A stretch of DNA of 64,000 nt, taken from NCBI GenBank assembly GCA_013399115.1, contig VXAA01000921.1, positions 54,858-118,857 of the forward strand, written 5' to 3'. The notes under the pieces were generated by a model. It saw only the letters and a program-made list of their open reading frames with translations. It was not told where the DNA came from and did no database searches. The DNA is from Anseranas semipalmata (Eukaryota; Chordata; Aves; Anseriformes; Anseranatidae). Positions 1 to 12,300 of the stretch are shown here, in pieces (position 1 is the stretch's first letter; every line of letters starts with the position of its first letter). The translations under genes and the position numbers were made by a program.

Positions 1-307
1 CGGAGGACAGCCTCTTCCTTTGCACCGCTCATCTCTGGCACTGCAAGTGAGGGGGTGACAGGTCTCCACTGGTCACCACCAGGAAATAACTGGTGGGATT
101 TTGTTTTATTTGCAGCCAGGCTTAAGTGTGGGTCAAATTTTGGCTGGGTTTGTGTTCTACTCAAGCCTTCCTGTGGTGAGTGTTGTGCTGGCCGGAGGGA
201 CGGGAGACGCAGAAGCGGGGTGTGCCAGCAGCCCCCGACCAGGTCGCGAGGCGGGACAGCCCGCGTCTCGGTGCCCGCAGTAATGTGCTGCTCTGCTCTC
301 TCCCCAG
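1..307. other. RAP1GAP2: 3' part of an upstream RAP1GAP2 intron
   Basis: The stretch ends in the pyrimidine-rich acceptor TCTCTCCCCAG at 297-307. I see no coding exon in it. The preceding exon, which should supply the first two bases of the Trp codon and the FGGFG-like N terminus, is not present. Confidence 0.8.
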
Positions 308-343
308 GATCGACAAGACGATGCTCGCCAGCCTGAAGATGAA
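308..343 (+). CDS. RAP1GAP2: RAP1GAP2 exon, residues ~15-27 ([11 protein letters not shown])
   Basis: The acceptor is CCCCAG before 308 and the donor is GTGAGT at 344. One base completes a Trp codon, eleven codons read [11 protein letters not shown], and two bases (AA) begin the Lys completed by the next exon. The sequence matches the RAP1GAP2 N terminus, which in human follows the segment carrying the Ser7/Ser9 phosphorylation and 14-3-3 site. That segment must be encoded 5' of the window. Only transcripts from the upstream promoter would include this exon, because it has no initiator of its own. Confidence 0.93.
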
Positions 344-3300
344 GTGAGTACCGCAATTTTCTCTCTTATAAAGTCATTCTCCCGTGAGGTGCATGGTGGC
401 GAGTGATGGCTTTGAGCGGCAAGTGGCTGCCCTGTCCTTAAGGCGCAGCCAACCAAAAGGTGCAGGGGTGGGCTCGGGGTGGCTGCGGCGTGGCTCGGGG
501 TGCCAGCCCCACGCTGCTGCTGTGCCCATGCCGGCGTGTGGCAGGGCAGCGGGCCGGCTGTCCCGTGTGTCCGCCTGGTCGCGGAGCTGTTTCTGTGCGT
601 CTCACACAGCCTCTGCTCTTTGAAGTCCAAGGTGATGCATGTAGGGAGTGATTGTAATAAACGCAAGGATACGAATACCGTATTTTTCGCGGGGGTAAGG
701 CATGCGTAGTGGAATTTGCAGGACATCAGATTTGGGCAGGACGGGAATGGAAAGCGGCAGGACGGGCTGCCGCCGCGCTGCCGGCTGTGACCTCAGCGGA
801 GCCTGGGTTCGCTCTGGTTTGGTTTTGGATCTCATGGTCCTGGGAGGGGGCAGCTCCCGGTGGGATAACGCGCGCGGGCGCTCCTTACCCATCCCTCCTG
901 TGCGCCGCGTGGGGAGCGCCAGGCATCAATGGGGGTCCCTGAACCGGCGGTGCTGCTCTGTGCGGGTCACCTCGGATTTGTCACGGACTTGCTGAAAACC
1001 GACGGTGCGTGGGCAGTGCGCTGCCTGGGAGAGCAGCCGCTGGGCAGATCCTGCGCTGCTGTGAAGTGGGCTGAGGCGTGCGGGACCCCCCCGGAAGATT
1101 TCGTCAGATAGGGGACTGCCGCCCATCCCCTCGGCTGGTGCTGAGGGCAGAACATTGGATAACATGGCTGCAAAAGCTGTGTTTATTCAAGAAAATAAGT
1201 CTGAAGACAGAACTTGTTCAGAACGCAGGGTCTGAGCCAGCTCCAGCCAAACAGCTCCTGAGCATCCCACTGCACTTGATGCTTTATTGGGGAACCATCT
1301 TTGATCAGTGCAGCTGTGGCTTTCCTGGAGGTTTCATCGTTTAAAGCAAATGACTGTGGCACTGGGGCTGCCTCTTGTGTGGCCCTGTCTGTGCTGCCCC
1401 CTCCCTCCCCTCCCTCCTGCTTCCCGAGCCAGGGATTTTCCATTGCAAGCGCTCCCGCGGCTCCCGGCACTGTTAGCGTTGCTGTGTGCTAATACAGAAA
1501 TATTCTGGCCAAGCCTCCCCTGAGTTCAAGGTAATATGTGTGGGTAACTGCTCATGCAGCTTCCCCTTATAATCATTATTTGTGCAAATTATTCATTAAT
1601 GGAAAAGTATACGGAAAGCCTTTGGGGAACCTGCTGCTTGAATAAGCCTGTAAAATGCCTTTTGTAAATAGCACAACAGAAATGCTGTCGCTAAGCTCAT
1701 TGCTCAGGTTTTCACTGAACTAATGAGAAGTCTAAATCAATGTTTACAGCTTTTGGGAGTGTGTGGGGAGAATCTTGGTGAGTTTTCTTTTTCCCGTGGT
1801 GCTGAGAAGGATTTAACTGTGCCATGTACACCATGATATGCTGTGCCCTGATTTTTTTTTTATTTTTTTTTTCAGGGCCTGTGCAGCAATTCTGCTGCAG
1901 AAATATGATTAACCTCCTTCGCCCGCCGTGCAGGGCAATTAATGCCCGCACACGGCAGCCGGCTCAGGCTGTGGTGCCAGTGCCCATGGTGTGCGCAGCC
2001 GGCTCCTGCCCACACCGGGCGCTGGGTCCGGCCCTAGGACGGGCAGTGAGGTGTGGGGTGCTGGGGGGGCACCCGCGGCTGTGGGAGCTGCGTGTCGGGA
2101 GCTGCGCTGCGAGCTGTGCTGGGGCAGTGTGCGGTGAGCTCAGGGATGCTCAGCCCCGGGTGCTCTCTGCTGGCACCGCTCCTGCCTGAGGACAGCAGGT
2201 ATCTGGGGCAGCTGCTGCTATTTTTTTTTTTTTTTTCCTACGTAATGCACTTTTGGTGGTAGCAAAAGATCTTTGCTGCTGACATGTGTCACCTGCCCCA
2301 AAATGCTGATGTGATGTAAAACAAGGCTGTGTGGGCTTGAGTGCTTGCTTCACTTTCCATGCACAGCAGCGCGACATCCGCGCCACGTTCCCCTCTCCTG
2401 GTACCTTCAGTTACGGCCGGGTCAAATCAGCTCCTGCTGTGGGCGTGGGTGAGGCCCTGGGAGCCGTGTTCCTCTCCTCCCCAGGGCCTGCGGAGATGAA
2501 TTTCTCATGGGGAAATTGATTTTTGCGTGTCTGCAAAGCCTCTCAGAGCGTGATAGAGGAATGAAAACTCTTGCTTCAAAGGCAGGGCTGAGAGATGATT
2601 TTAAACACTCATGAAATGCTGCCAGAGCCTTGCTGAGCTGCGGCTCTCGGGGAGCGGTGGGTGCCTGCAGCTGCAGAGCGAGCCCAGCTCAGCACGGCTT
2701 GGCACAGCCCAGCTCGGCTCAGCCTCCTGCTGCAAGGGCGAGTTTGCAGCAGGGAGCTGTGCCCTGGGCTGCTGTATTTTTCCCTTCTGCTCCCTGTGAT
2801 GTTCGCTCATACACAATCAACGACCCCTCTAAGTGATAAGTTTTGCCGTGGAGTAGAAGCTCCTTTTCCCCCGTCACCGGTCCCTGTCATGTTGCAGCGG
2901 TGCCATGGTGGCCCCGGCGCGATGGTGGCTGCAGGAGCAAGGGCCTTTCCCCCGGGGGCGCAGGCAGGTGCGAGCGGCCGGGCTGGGGGGCTCTGTCCAG
3001 AGCGGGGCCGCCGGCTGCCTGGCCTCCCCTGCCCGCGAGGAGCGAGTTTGCTCAGCTGAGCGCCCCAGGAGCTGTTTCAGGCCCGCTATTTGCAGCTGAG
3101 ACTCTCCATAACCTCTTAACGCTTCTGCTTTGTGGACAGATTGCTTCATTAAATGTTTCTGTATTTGGGGCCCAGCCAGAGCCACATTAGATATTTGTAA
3201 AAGCCCTTAAAATAATAAAAAAATAGTTTTGGTTTTCTAACGCCCTCTTATTATTACTGCAGCCTTCTGGCTAGGATACCAGGCATAGGCAATTTTCTCC

Positions 3301-6300
3301 ACTGTGTAACTTGTTAACGAAAAGACAAGCTGCTTCCTACAAGCCAAGGAGCACTTCAAGAAGCCTCGCGCGTGCTGCAAACATCAATATTGACTTGCGG
3401 AAATCTGGCAGAGGAGGAACAGTGAACGGCTGCTGATCGCGGCCCAGAGCTTTCGGCTGCAGAGGGGACCCTGGTGTGGTGGGGGGGCTGCAGGACCCCA
3501 CCGCAGTCCCCCCGCTGAAGGCTCCCGGGCAGCCCCGGATGGGGCAGAAGTGAGCCCCCAGCGTGGGGAGCACCGGGGCAGCCGCATGTCCCTGTGTCCC
3601 CGTGGGCTCCTGGGGACAGGAGCGGAGCCCGGACCCTGCGCGGAGCTGGCGTCCGGTGAAACTGAGCAGCAGGAGGGCGCGAGCGAGGAGCCGGGCTGCG
3701 GGGACACTGCCTGTGTGCTGCGGCTGTTGTTCGAGATAATGAACTCAAACATGCGGGTGGCACCAGAGCTTCAAAGCGGTTTTTCCCTCTATCTCTCTCC
3801 TTTTTATTTTTTTAATTTGGTTTTCATTAGTTCCTATGGTAACCATGAATATGTCTGAGGGACTTGAAACTGGAGAGAATGAGTAGACGTTGCAGAGGGG
3901 GAGTGTCGGAGGAGAGGAGAGATTGATAGCCTTGGCATCTCGGTCAGGGATTCGGTCGGCCTAATTCTGTTAAGGAAAGCATCAGGACGTACCTGCAGGT
4001 ACAACCGCCGAGCAAACGTGCTGCAGAAGGCTGAGCATCTCTGGACTGCTGCTGCTGCTCTGTGCAGCGGAGCAGCTGCCGAGCTGCTGCCTTTGCTGCT
4101 CGACCTCCACAATGCCCAGGAAGCTCTGGTGAGTCCAGGTCCCGCCGTGCCCGGCTTGTTCCAGCTTTCTGGCTGGCAGCTCGCGCCGTGCCCCGCTTCG
4201 TGCCGTGATTCCGCTGCTAAGCGTGCCTGGCGGCGGGGCCCCGGCTCTGGGAAGCGCTGTTCTCGGGGCGTCGGGGAAGGGGAGCGCTGAATGTCTGACT
4301 GCGTGGCGAGCCGCGGGCTGCTCTGGAGACCTCGGACGCGTTCCCACCGTGCATGGCCAGGGGCTGCTCTTGGGAAGTGCTGCAAAGTCTGTGCGTGGGG
4401 GAGGCAGCCCTGGCCGCTGGCTGGAGCGGGGCGTGGAAGCGTTCTGCTCGCTGGGTTGGGGTGCCCGTCCCTGGGCTGTGTGGGAGCCTAAAATGGGGCC
4501 TGGGGCTGCCAGCAGCCGCCGGGACCGGCACCAGGGAGCTGCGAAATGGAGACTGAGGCACTTGGGCGCGTGAGTGGGATTTGGCACGGGCAGGAGTGGG
4601 ATTCTGGCACAGGCCAATTCCATCACACTCTTTTTCTTTTTTTCTTTTTTTCTTTTTTTCTTTTTTTCTTTTTTTCTTTTTCTTTTTCTTTTTCTTTTTC
4701 TTTTTCTTTTTCTTTTTCTTTTTCTTTTTCTTTTTCTTTTTCTTTTTCTTTTTCTTTTTCTTTTTCTTTTTCTTTTTCTTTTTCTTTTTCTTTTTCTTTT
4801 TCTTTTTCTTTTTCTTCTTCTTTTTTTCCTCCTTACTCTTTATCTACTTCATGTGGAAGCTCTGGGGAGACCCGAGTCCCCCAGACCGGCAAAAGTGGTG
4901 TCGAGCCCAGAAGCAGCCCTCCATGCTGCTTGTGTTTCTCTCGTGCCACCTGTGGTCCCTGCAGAGGGCAGGCAGCAGCTCCTGGACCCGCGGTGCCGTT
5001 GGTGCCCCTCGGGGGACCGTGCCAGCAGAACCTGTGGGACGTGCTCAGGTTCTGCGGTGTGCCCGCGCTTCCCAGGAAGGGGAGAACTGAGCCAGACTGC
5101 AGATAAATCCACTTCTGAAGCTGGAAGGTAACCCCAGACAAAAAAATCATCATATCAAAGGAACTTTGCATATCAAAAAGCAGCCCTGGGCCAGATGAGC
5201 TTGCTCACGTTGATTTGCTCTGTCACCTGAGGCGCAGGGTAAATGCAGGAGTTCCCGGGGCTGGGCAAGTTCCTGGGGATGCCCCCCAGCCCCGGGGCTC
5301 CAAGCTGCTTGTGCGGGTGCTCCCCTGGCCCAGGACATCCTGGGGCCGGCGCGAGGTGGGAAGCTGCGGTGGGACGAGCGTCTGCTCCTCCAAGGGCTGC
5401 AGCACCGAGCTGGTCAGGGGCTGTCCTTCATGCAAGGACCCTTTGTCTGCTGGTTTCTCCTCAGCCCTCTGGGCTCTGCTCATTTTCTCTGTGGTATCAT
5501 CAGTAGGATGTAAAGAGAAACCACCACCAAAAAAAAAAAANATACAAGTTACTCCTTCAGGGGCAAAGAATCACCTCTTGCTTTATCCTTATAAAGCAAA
5601 AATCACAATGCAATTGTGTCTCTGGCACAGAAGAGCCTTGTACACCAACTACTGCAAGTTAGTGTGTGCACAGCTAAAATTCACGTGAAAGAGCATGTGA
5701 TGCTCGTCTGATAATGGGAATGGTGGTAGAAGATGAAGGTGGGAAGAGATGAGATTGCCTTGACCTTTGTAAAATGAGCTGTGTCCAAGCTTGAGGCTCT
5801 TTAACATTTGATGGGCCAGAGCTGCATTAATGGGAAGATGTGGGAATGATTTAGTTTCTTGGCGGGAGCTGCATTGACAATTGCAATAATCTTATCGGTA
5901 TGTGCTTAGGTCCTGTGAGGACAAGGTCTGGAGAGCAGATTGTGTCCAAACAAATTCCTTTGATTTTATTACCACCTTTTAAAATGTGTAATTGCATGCA
6001 AGTGTATGTTTTGCAATTATACTCTGGCTGTAGTAGTCCACGTGTTACAGCTGGGCCTAAACTCCACTGCAAAGAAAACGCTACCAACAGTGCCGAAAAG
6101 CAGCCATCTCCGGGGAACGGGAGAGGCAGGCAGGCTTTGTTTTTCGTTTTGTTTTGTAATTGCTTATCTTCTGGGCTGCAGAATCTGCCAAGTGAAGCTT
6201 CCAGAAGTGATCCCCTCACCAGCCTGGCTGCTAGGGAAATTGTTAAAGCTGTGGTGTGGAAATGAAAAAGAAAAACCGATCCTGTGGGGCTGGTGTGCGA

Positions 6301-9300
6301 ATGGCACGCGAGAAGGGTTTCTCCAGCTCTCAGGGCGAGCGCTTGTGTAGGGCGCTGGATGAGCTCCATGCTGTCCTCTTGGCTCTGCCTGGTAGTCGCC
6401 AGGTCTTTGAAAGCCGGTGACGTGTCCCAGCTGGGTGTCTGTGGGGAGCTGGTATTTCTGTGGGCTCTGGGGCTGACAACGCCCTGGGGCTTGGAACAAA
6501 CTTTAAAGGGTGCTGGTGATTTCTGTTCTGCATTTTGATGCTCCTTTCCGTCCCTTCCCCACGTGTTGACATCTGCACTCACAGGACCAAGGTCCTGCAC
6601 CGGCTGTGCAGAGCCAGGAGCCTGGAGGTGACCTCCCCGCTGCTGTCCCCGCAGCTGGCCGCAAGGGGACCCTGCCCGGAGCCCGGCAGGCAGTCGGGGC
6701 CAGCAGGACCCGGTGCCCCAACTGCAGCAGCCAGTGGGGCTGGCGAGGAGCCACACGAGGGCTTGGCTTTGCTGCAGTCTCTGTGAGCATCTGCTCTCTT
6801 CTGCAACCCATCAGTCTTCCTTTTGCATCTCTTCTTCTCCTTTGTTTTATGGTAAAAAGGGTTGAGTCCCCTGACTTTCACTGTGTTTCCGCACCATGTG
6901 TGGTGCTGTGCCTGAAGCAGCCCCAGGGGCTTGTGGTGTGCTGCGGGTTCCTGTGCCCGGCTGCTGCGGGATGGGCGCCTCGGCCCCGCCAGCGGCCTCT
7001 CGCCGGGCCGGGGTGCGCAGCTGGGGCGCTCTGCGGGTGAGGCGCTCCCAGGCGGGGCACGTCTTGCGGTGCTTCTGTTGCAGCCATGGTTCGTGAGAGG
7101 AGACTGCGTGTGCTGGAGCAGCGCACGGGCGGGTCTGCGCTGCGCGATGCCCTCGCACTGAGGCGGCGCGGCCCAGCCTCACCTGGAGCAGGTGTTTGCG
7201 CCATGGAGCTGCTGCAGCGCTCCCAGCGACCTCCCGTGCGCTTCAGCTGGATGTGTAGTTTTAAAAACCGATGCTCCTTAGCGCTAAATCGCCAGGATTT
7301 CCACGGGAAGACTCACAGGGCTTACTCTTCGTCTGTTCAGCGGTAGGAAGAAAGACGAATATGTTTATCTTCTTGTAAAGCAGAAGCCTCGGCAAGGTTG
7401 GAAACTTCGCTTACAGGTACAAGCATTGCCGCGCTGCCGCCAGCGGGGAGTTAAACCAGCCGGGCCTGCTGCCGTGCCCCCTCCCGCTTGCGTTTTCGGT
7501 AGCTCGCCCGGACCCTGTCCGCGCCCCGGGCCGGCGGAGCGCGAAGCGGGCTGGAAGCGCCCCGGCTCCGCAGCGCCCGGCTGCGGCTCGCAGGGGGCGG
7601 AGCGGCCNNNNNNNNNNNNNNNNNNNNNNNGGGGGGAGGAGGAGGAGGAGGAGGAGGAGGATTCGCGGGCAGATGAAGGCGGGGCGCGCGGCGCGCAGCA
7701 AAAAGGAGGAGCAAAAGGGCTATCAAACTTCCCAGCTGAGTGCGGGCAGGACCTCTCAATGGGCTTGTGCACGGAGGAGGGTTAACTGGGCACCCAGCTG
7801 AGACGAAGAGTTAATATGCATCATCCTGTCCCGCTAGGACGCTCTTCTTGCCCTTGAGCGACGCTTCCCCGTTTCTGACGTTTCTGTTGTCAGTTATATT
7901 AATTTTTATTGATGTGCACGTGGCTCATCTAATCAAAGTAAATTCTTCTGAGCTTCTTTCTGTGCTATCTTTCTAGGTCCCCTGATGGTAATCTCGCCCC
8001 TGATTTTTGGTGAAGTTTTGCTGGAAACTTAAACCATCTGTGATGGAGTCATAAATCATCTGTGTTTCGCCTTGCAATTGTTTGGGTTGGTTCTTGCAGT
8101 GTTTCCATGTGTTTTCATATGGCAGCGAGGGGTGACGAAGCAGATTCACTCTGAAATGGAGCAATCCCTTAAAAATGTCAGTGTAAACCCTGGGGGGAAT
8201 GCAGCGTCATCGCTTTCCATGGCTGCTGTCGATCTGAGGAATTCAGCAGAGGGGGCTGCATCCTGCCCCCACTGTCGCTGCACAGGGTCAGTGGCAGAGC
8301 CAGCACCTGCCTGCGCCTGCCTGCTCCCGTGGCACCTGCTGCTCGTGTCCCTCTGGGTCAGAGCGGTGGCCCCTGTGTGTTGTTGCCCTCCTCCAGGAGC
8401 AGCTCTGGCTCCCTGCAGGCAAAGTCTTTGGTGTAACAGTGACTTCCAGGTGAGCAGCGCACGCGTACAGGTCTCATGATAACCGATGCCTTCGGGGATG
8501 GAGCCTGGTGGCTGGGAACCGAACGTGCAGGATTGTGGCATCTGAATGAATGTTATTCTAATGAGGGTTGTGAAAGAGGAGGGAGCTGGTTTCCAAGGTG
8601 GATGCTTTCTGTCAAGATTTCCTCTTCCCCTCCTGCACGTGTCCTCAGGACAGGGCTGTGGCTCCGTGCTGTCACGGCACGTGAAGTGCTGCCAAGGAGT
8701 CCAGCTGCAGCCCGCAGCTGTCTGCTGGGGAGTGGGTGCAACATGCTCCGAGCATCCCGGTTTTCAGTGCATAATTTAACGTTTCCCTGGAGAAGCTGCT
8801 GCTCTGCCTTCTCTCCTGGGAGGCTGCGTTAAGGTCTGAGTCCTTCACTGAATCAGAGTGATTTAGAAAAAAAAACAAACAACAACACATTGAAGAAAAA
8901 AACCCTCCATTCTGAACAGGTTTGGGCTTGTATCCAAAACCAGGCAATATGATTCAGTCTTCTTTTTCTGGGAGGAGATGGGCATGTGTGAAAACATCTC
9001 CATGTCCTTCTTTTTTTTCCTTGGTGCACCAGAGGCAGACGTGGCGGGTCGCTGTGGTGCTGACCGAGCCCAGCTGTGGCAGGAGCCGGCCCGCGGGCGC
9101 TTGGCCGAGCAGTGGCCATCGAGGCTCGGGCTCTTTGCCTGTGCCAGTGCCTGATGCCTCTTCTCGCGCGTGGCCAGCAGCGGGCACATGAATATTTGGC
9201 TTTTTTGTGCTGCGTGTTCCGTCTGTGAGCCGACAAAAGCAAAGCGAGCTTGGGCGGTGGGTCCTGCTGCTGCTTGGCCACCCGGGTCCCTCCTCACGCA

Positions 9301-12300
9301 GAGGACGTCTGCCCATCGGGAACCAGGAGCGGCGCATCCTGCCCTGCCGCTCGCACCGCCGCTCGCTGTCCCGGCTGCTGCTCCCGGCGCTGCGGCCGGC
9401 CGTTAGCAGAGGGCAGGCGGGGATGAGCACCTCTGCCTCCAGGGGAAGGGGAGCGGGGCGGGGGCCGTGCTCCGGGTCCTGCTGGGGGGTCGCGCCCAGC
9501 TCGCCCGCCCGCTGCCCCTGCGCTGCCAGCCCGTGCCTGCGTGCGCGCAGCCTTGCCTCCGAGGGTGAAGAGCGCCCGTGCAGCACGGGGGAGCAAAGAT
9601 GGGACTCAGTAATCTAAAAGGAGGAATGTAGAAGGCAGTGAAAATGGGGTGAAAGTAGGACAGAGCGTCTGGTGGCTCGAATGAATCATCAGTCAGCTCT
9701 CACTTCTGCTGCTTTATTTGCTTTTTGTGCAAAGAAATTAGTGTGAGCCACATTTCCCTTGCCAGTTTGGGTGCCATGGGCTGTGCGAAGGGACAGGGCA
9801 GTGCCGTGCCTGGGCGGGTGTGGGTCCCGCGCTGTGCGGGCAGGTTGTTGGAAATGGCCTGTCCCAGCCGCCTGTCGCTTCTCTGAAATCTGGGCTTTGC
9901 CCTCGCGGCAGCGCTGGCTGCGGGGCTGAGATAGGGACGGCCCTGTCCCACGCGGGCGCTGGGGCTCTGCCCTTCCTGTGGCAGGGTGCTGCCGCCCCCC
10001 TGGGACCATGCTGGGGCCGTGCTTGGCTGCTGCTGCCGAGCCCCCGCCACGCGCAGCGTGCTGGGTGGGAGGGCGAGCGGGTGCCGCTGGTGGCTGCGCT
10101 GCCCTTCTGCCCGCCGGCCAGGGTGGCTGCGGTGAGCAGTGCTTGGGCTTGCATGGGATGTCCTTAGCCAGAAATGGATTTTGGGGTGCTTTTTGTTTCT
10201 TTGTTCTCTCTCTTTTATGCCTAAAGATAAGGCGGAGCAGGGCCTGTGCTGGAGCAGGCAGTTCCAGCTGCCCCTGCCTCTGGCTCTGGGACAGGCAGGG
10301 GCAGCTGGAGGTGGCAGCGCGTCCCCCCCGGGCAGAGCCGTCCCGCAGGCAGCGCCACAGAGTGCGGGGAGGGTGTGGGTGCGTTGGCTGACGCTGTGTT
10401 CGAGAGCAGAACCGCTGTCAAAAATCACATCCATTTTCTAGAGAGGAAAAAACAGCCTGGGAAATGGGAGCCTTAATGATATCCTATTTTCTTTATGGAC
10501 AGAAATGACTTTTAATGGGCACAAGAGCTGCTTTTTTGCTGAGGTGCCATATAGTTTAAGGAAAGTCGCAAAGGGTCTGAGGAGCTTTGGCGAGGTCCAG
10601 CCAAGCGGAGGCACAGCTCGGCGGAGGTTGGTGCTCCCCTTGTCCTCCTCGGGACAAGGGGCAAGGCTGCAGGTGAGGACGGGGCAAGGCTGCAGGAGCC
10701 GTCCCTGGGCTGAGGACACTGACTCCGCGTGCAAGAGGAAAGTGTCTGCAGGCGGGGAGCTGCACCCTCGGCCCCGGGGCTGCCGCCACCGCTTGGTCGC
10801 AGGAGCGGTACCCGCCTGTGCCAGCCGGAGACCGGCAGCAGCGTGGTGCCAGCCACTGGCACGCAGGTGCCCGCAGGGCAGGATGAGCTGCAGGGGTCGG
10901 TCTTTGCTTATCACCCCTCAGCGGGGCCGGATTCTTGACCAAGGGGTCCCCAGTGAGCAACGTGGCACAGCCACTGGCTGCGCGTTGTGTTGCAAAACAC
11001 CCTTGTGCGGGCGGCACCGCTGTGGTCGGGAGATGACGAACAAGGACATGATGGTAGCCGGAGGGACGGGTGGGCAGGGAATGGGTGCAGCCGAGGCAAG
11101 GGGGTGCTCACCACCAGGGCCATTCCAGGGGGGGAGCGACAGCGTGGCACAGGCCAGCTGTGCCATGCTGGTCCCGGAGCTGGCAGAGGATTTACCAAAT
11201 CTAGCCGGTCCCAGCGCTGCTCCCCTATCTGCGGTGAGCACGCGGTTCCGCTTGCCTCTTCGGGGAAGGGCGCTTATCGCTGCTGGCCTCCCCCGGAGAC
11301 ACCCAGCCCTGCGCCCGCACAGCAATCCTTGGAGCACGTTTCAGAGCGTGCTCGGGATGGAGGAGCCTCTCCCAGGAAAAGAGAGGTGCTGTCAGCTTTA
11401 AGGACTTGGGGGTGTTTCAGCTATTCAATCTGGTAAGGCTAATTTATATAAAACGTTAGGGGCAGATCCTCTGTGGGGGAAGCTAGCACAGCCCCCCTCA
11501 TGCTCCCATGACTTGGCTTGGTATATGGTTAGACGCTTTTCTCTCGGTGGCTTGCCATAGATATTTGGGTTTATGTTTGGGTTTATTAATGCAAAAACCC
11601 AAGCTATACTGTGGAGGCAGTCAGCTGGGATTCTGCGATGCGAACGCTGCTTCCAGGAGACATTGGACATGGCGCAGCGGCGTGTTCTGCTGTTGCGTGC
11701 TGCCGAGTCCCATATGTTAAAACGTTGTTGTTGCTATCAAAACAACCTTCACATATTTAAAGCTAGATTATCCACAATTACATCTGCCCAGAGGACTTAG
11801 CAACTCCACGTGGGTCTATTTTTAGCTCTGCTTCAGAAGTAATAAACCGTGCTGGTTTATATGTCTCTTTTCTCCTGCTATATTTATAGCTTGTCAAAAT
11901 AGGAGCTGTTTGCAGACAATCAAAAGGATTGAAAGAATAGCAGCCTTTTAAAAGCAAATATTGTTGTAATGGGGGGAGGGATGTTTAATGGCTGGAGTGA
12001 TAAAGGCACCATCTGGCTACGGATGTGTGCTCCCAAATGTCCTGGTTTGCACAAGGACAGGGTGTTCTGCGGGAGCCGAGCATCCTGCCCAGCACGCCGG
12101 TGGGACCCTCGCCGCCTGCTGCTGCTGTGCAGGAGCCACAGGCAGCGCCCGGGGCTCAGGGGCGCCGTTTCTTTCCCTGTGTGACCACTGGCGTCCCCGC
12201 GGCCGTGCCCATGCAGCACCTTGGCTGCTGGGGTGGGTATGCTTCGGGGAGCTCTGGTGCCCTTCCATGCCCAGCACCCAGAGCAGGGGCAGGGCAGCAT

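Noticed and set aside
101..170. Acceptor-like TTTTATTTGCAG followed by a possible upstream exon ending in GGCTGG|GTTTGT
   Set aside because: The encoded residues do not match the expected FGGFG-type N terminus before the Trp codon, and no start codon fits.
4546..5131. Ser-Phe, Leu-Phe and poly-Phe open frames
   Set aside because: They are translations of the (CTTTTT)n microsatellite.
5851..6756. 301-codon open frame on the - strand
   Set aside because: Cys/Pro/Gly/Leu-rich with no recognisable motif; overlaps other frames of similar length in GC-rich intron.
7086..7191. ATG in a strong context (GCCATGG) reading [16 protein letters not shown] with a CAG|GTGTTT donor
   Set aside because: It leaves one base, which is out of phase with the 35526 exon, and the donor is weak.
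10505..11401. 298-codon open frame on the + strand
   Set aside because: Composition is that of GC-rich random translation (Arg, Gly, Pro, Ala, Ser), no domain, no splice context, and competing long frames exist on the other strand in the same place.
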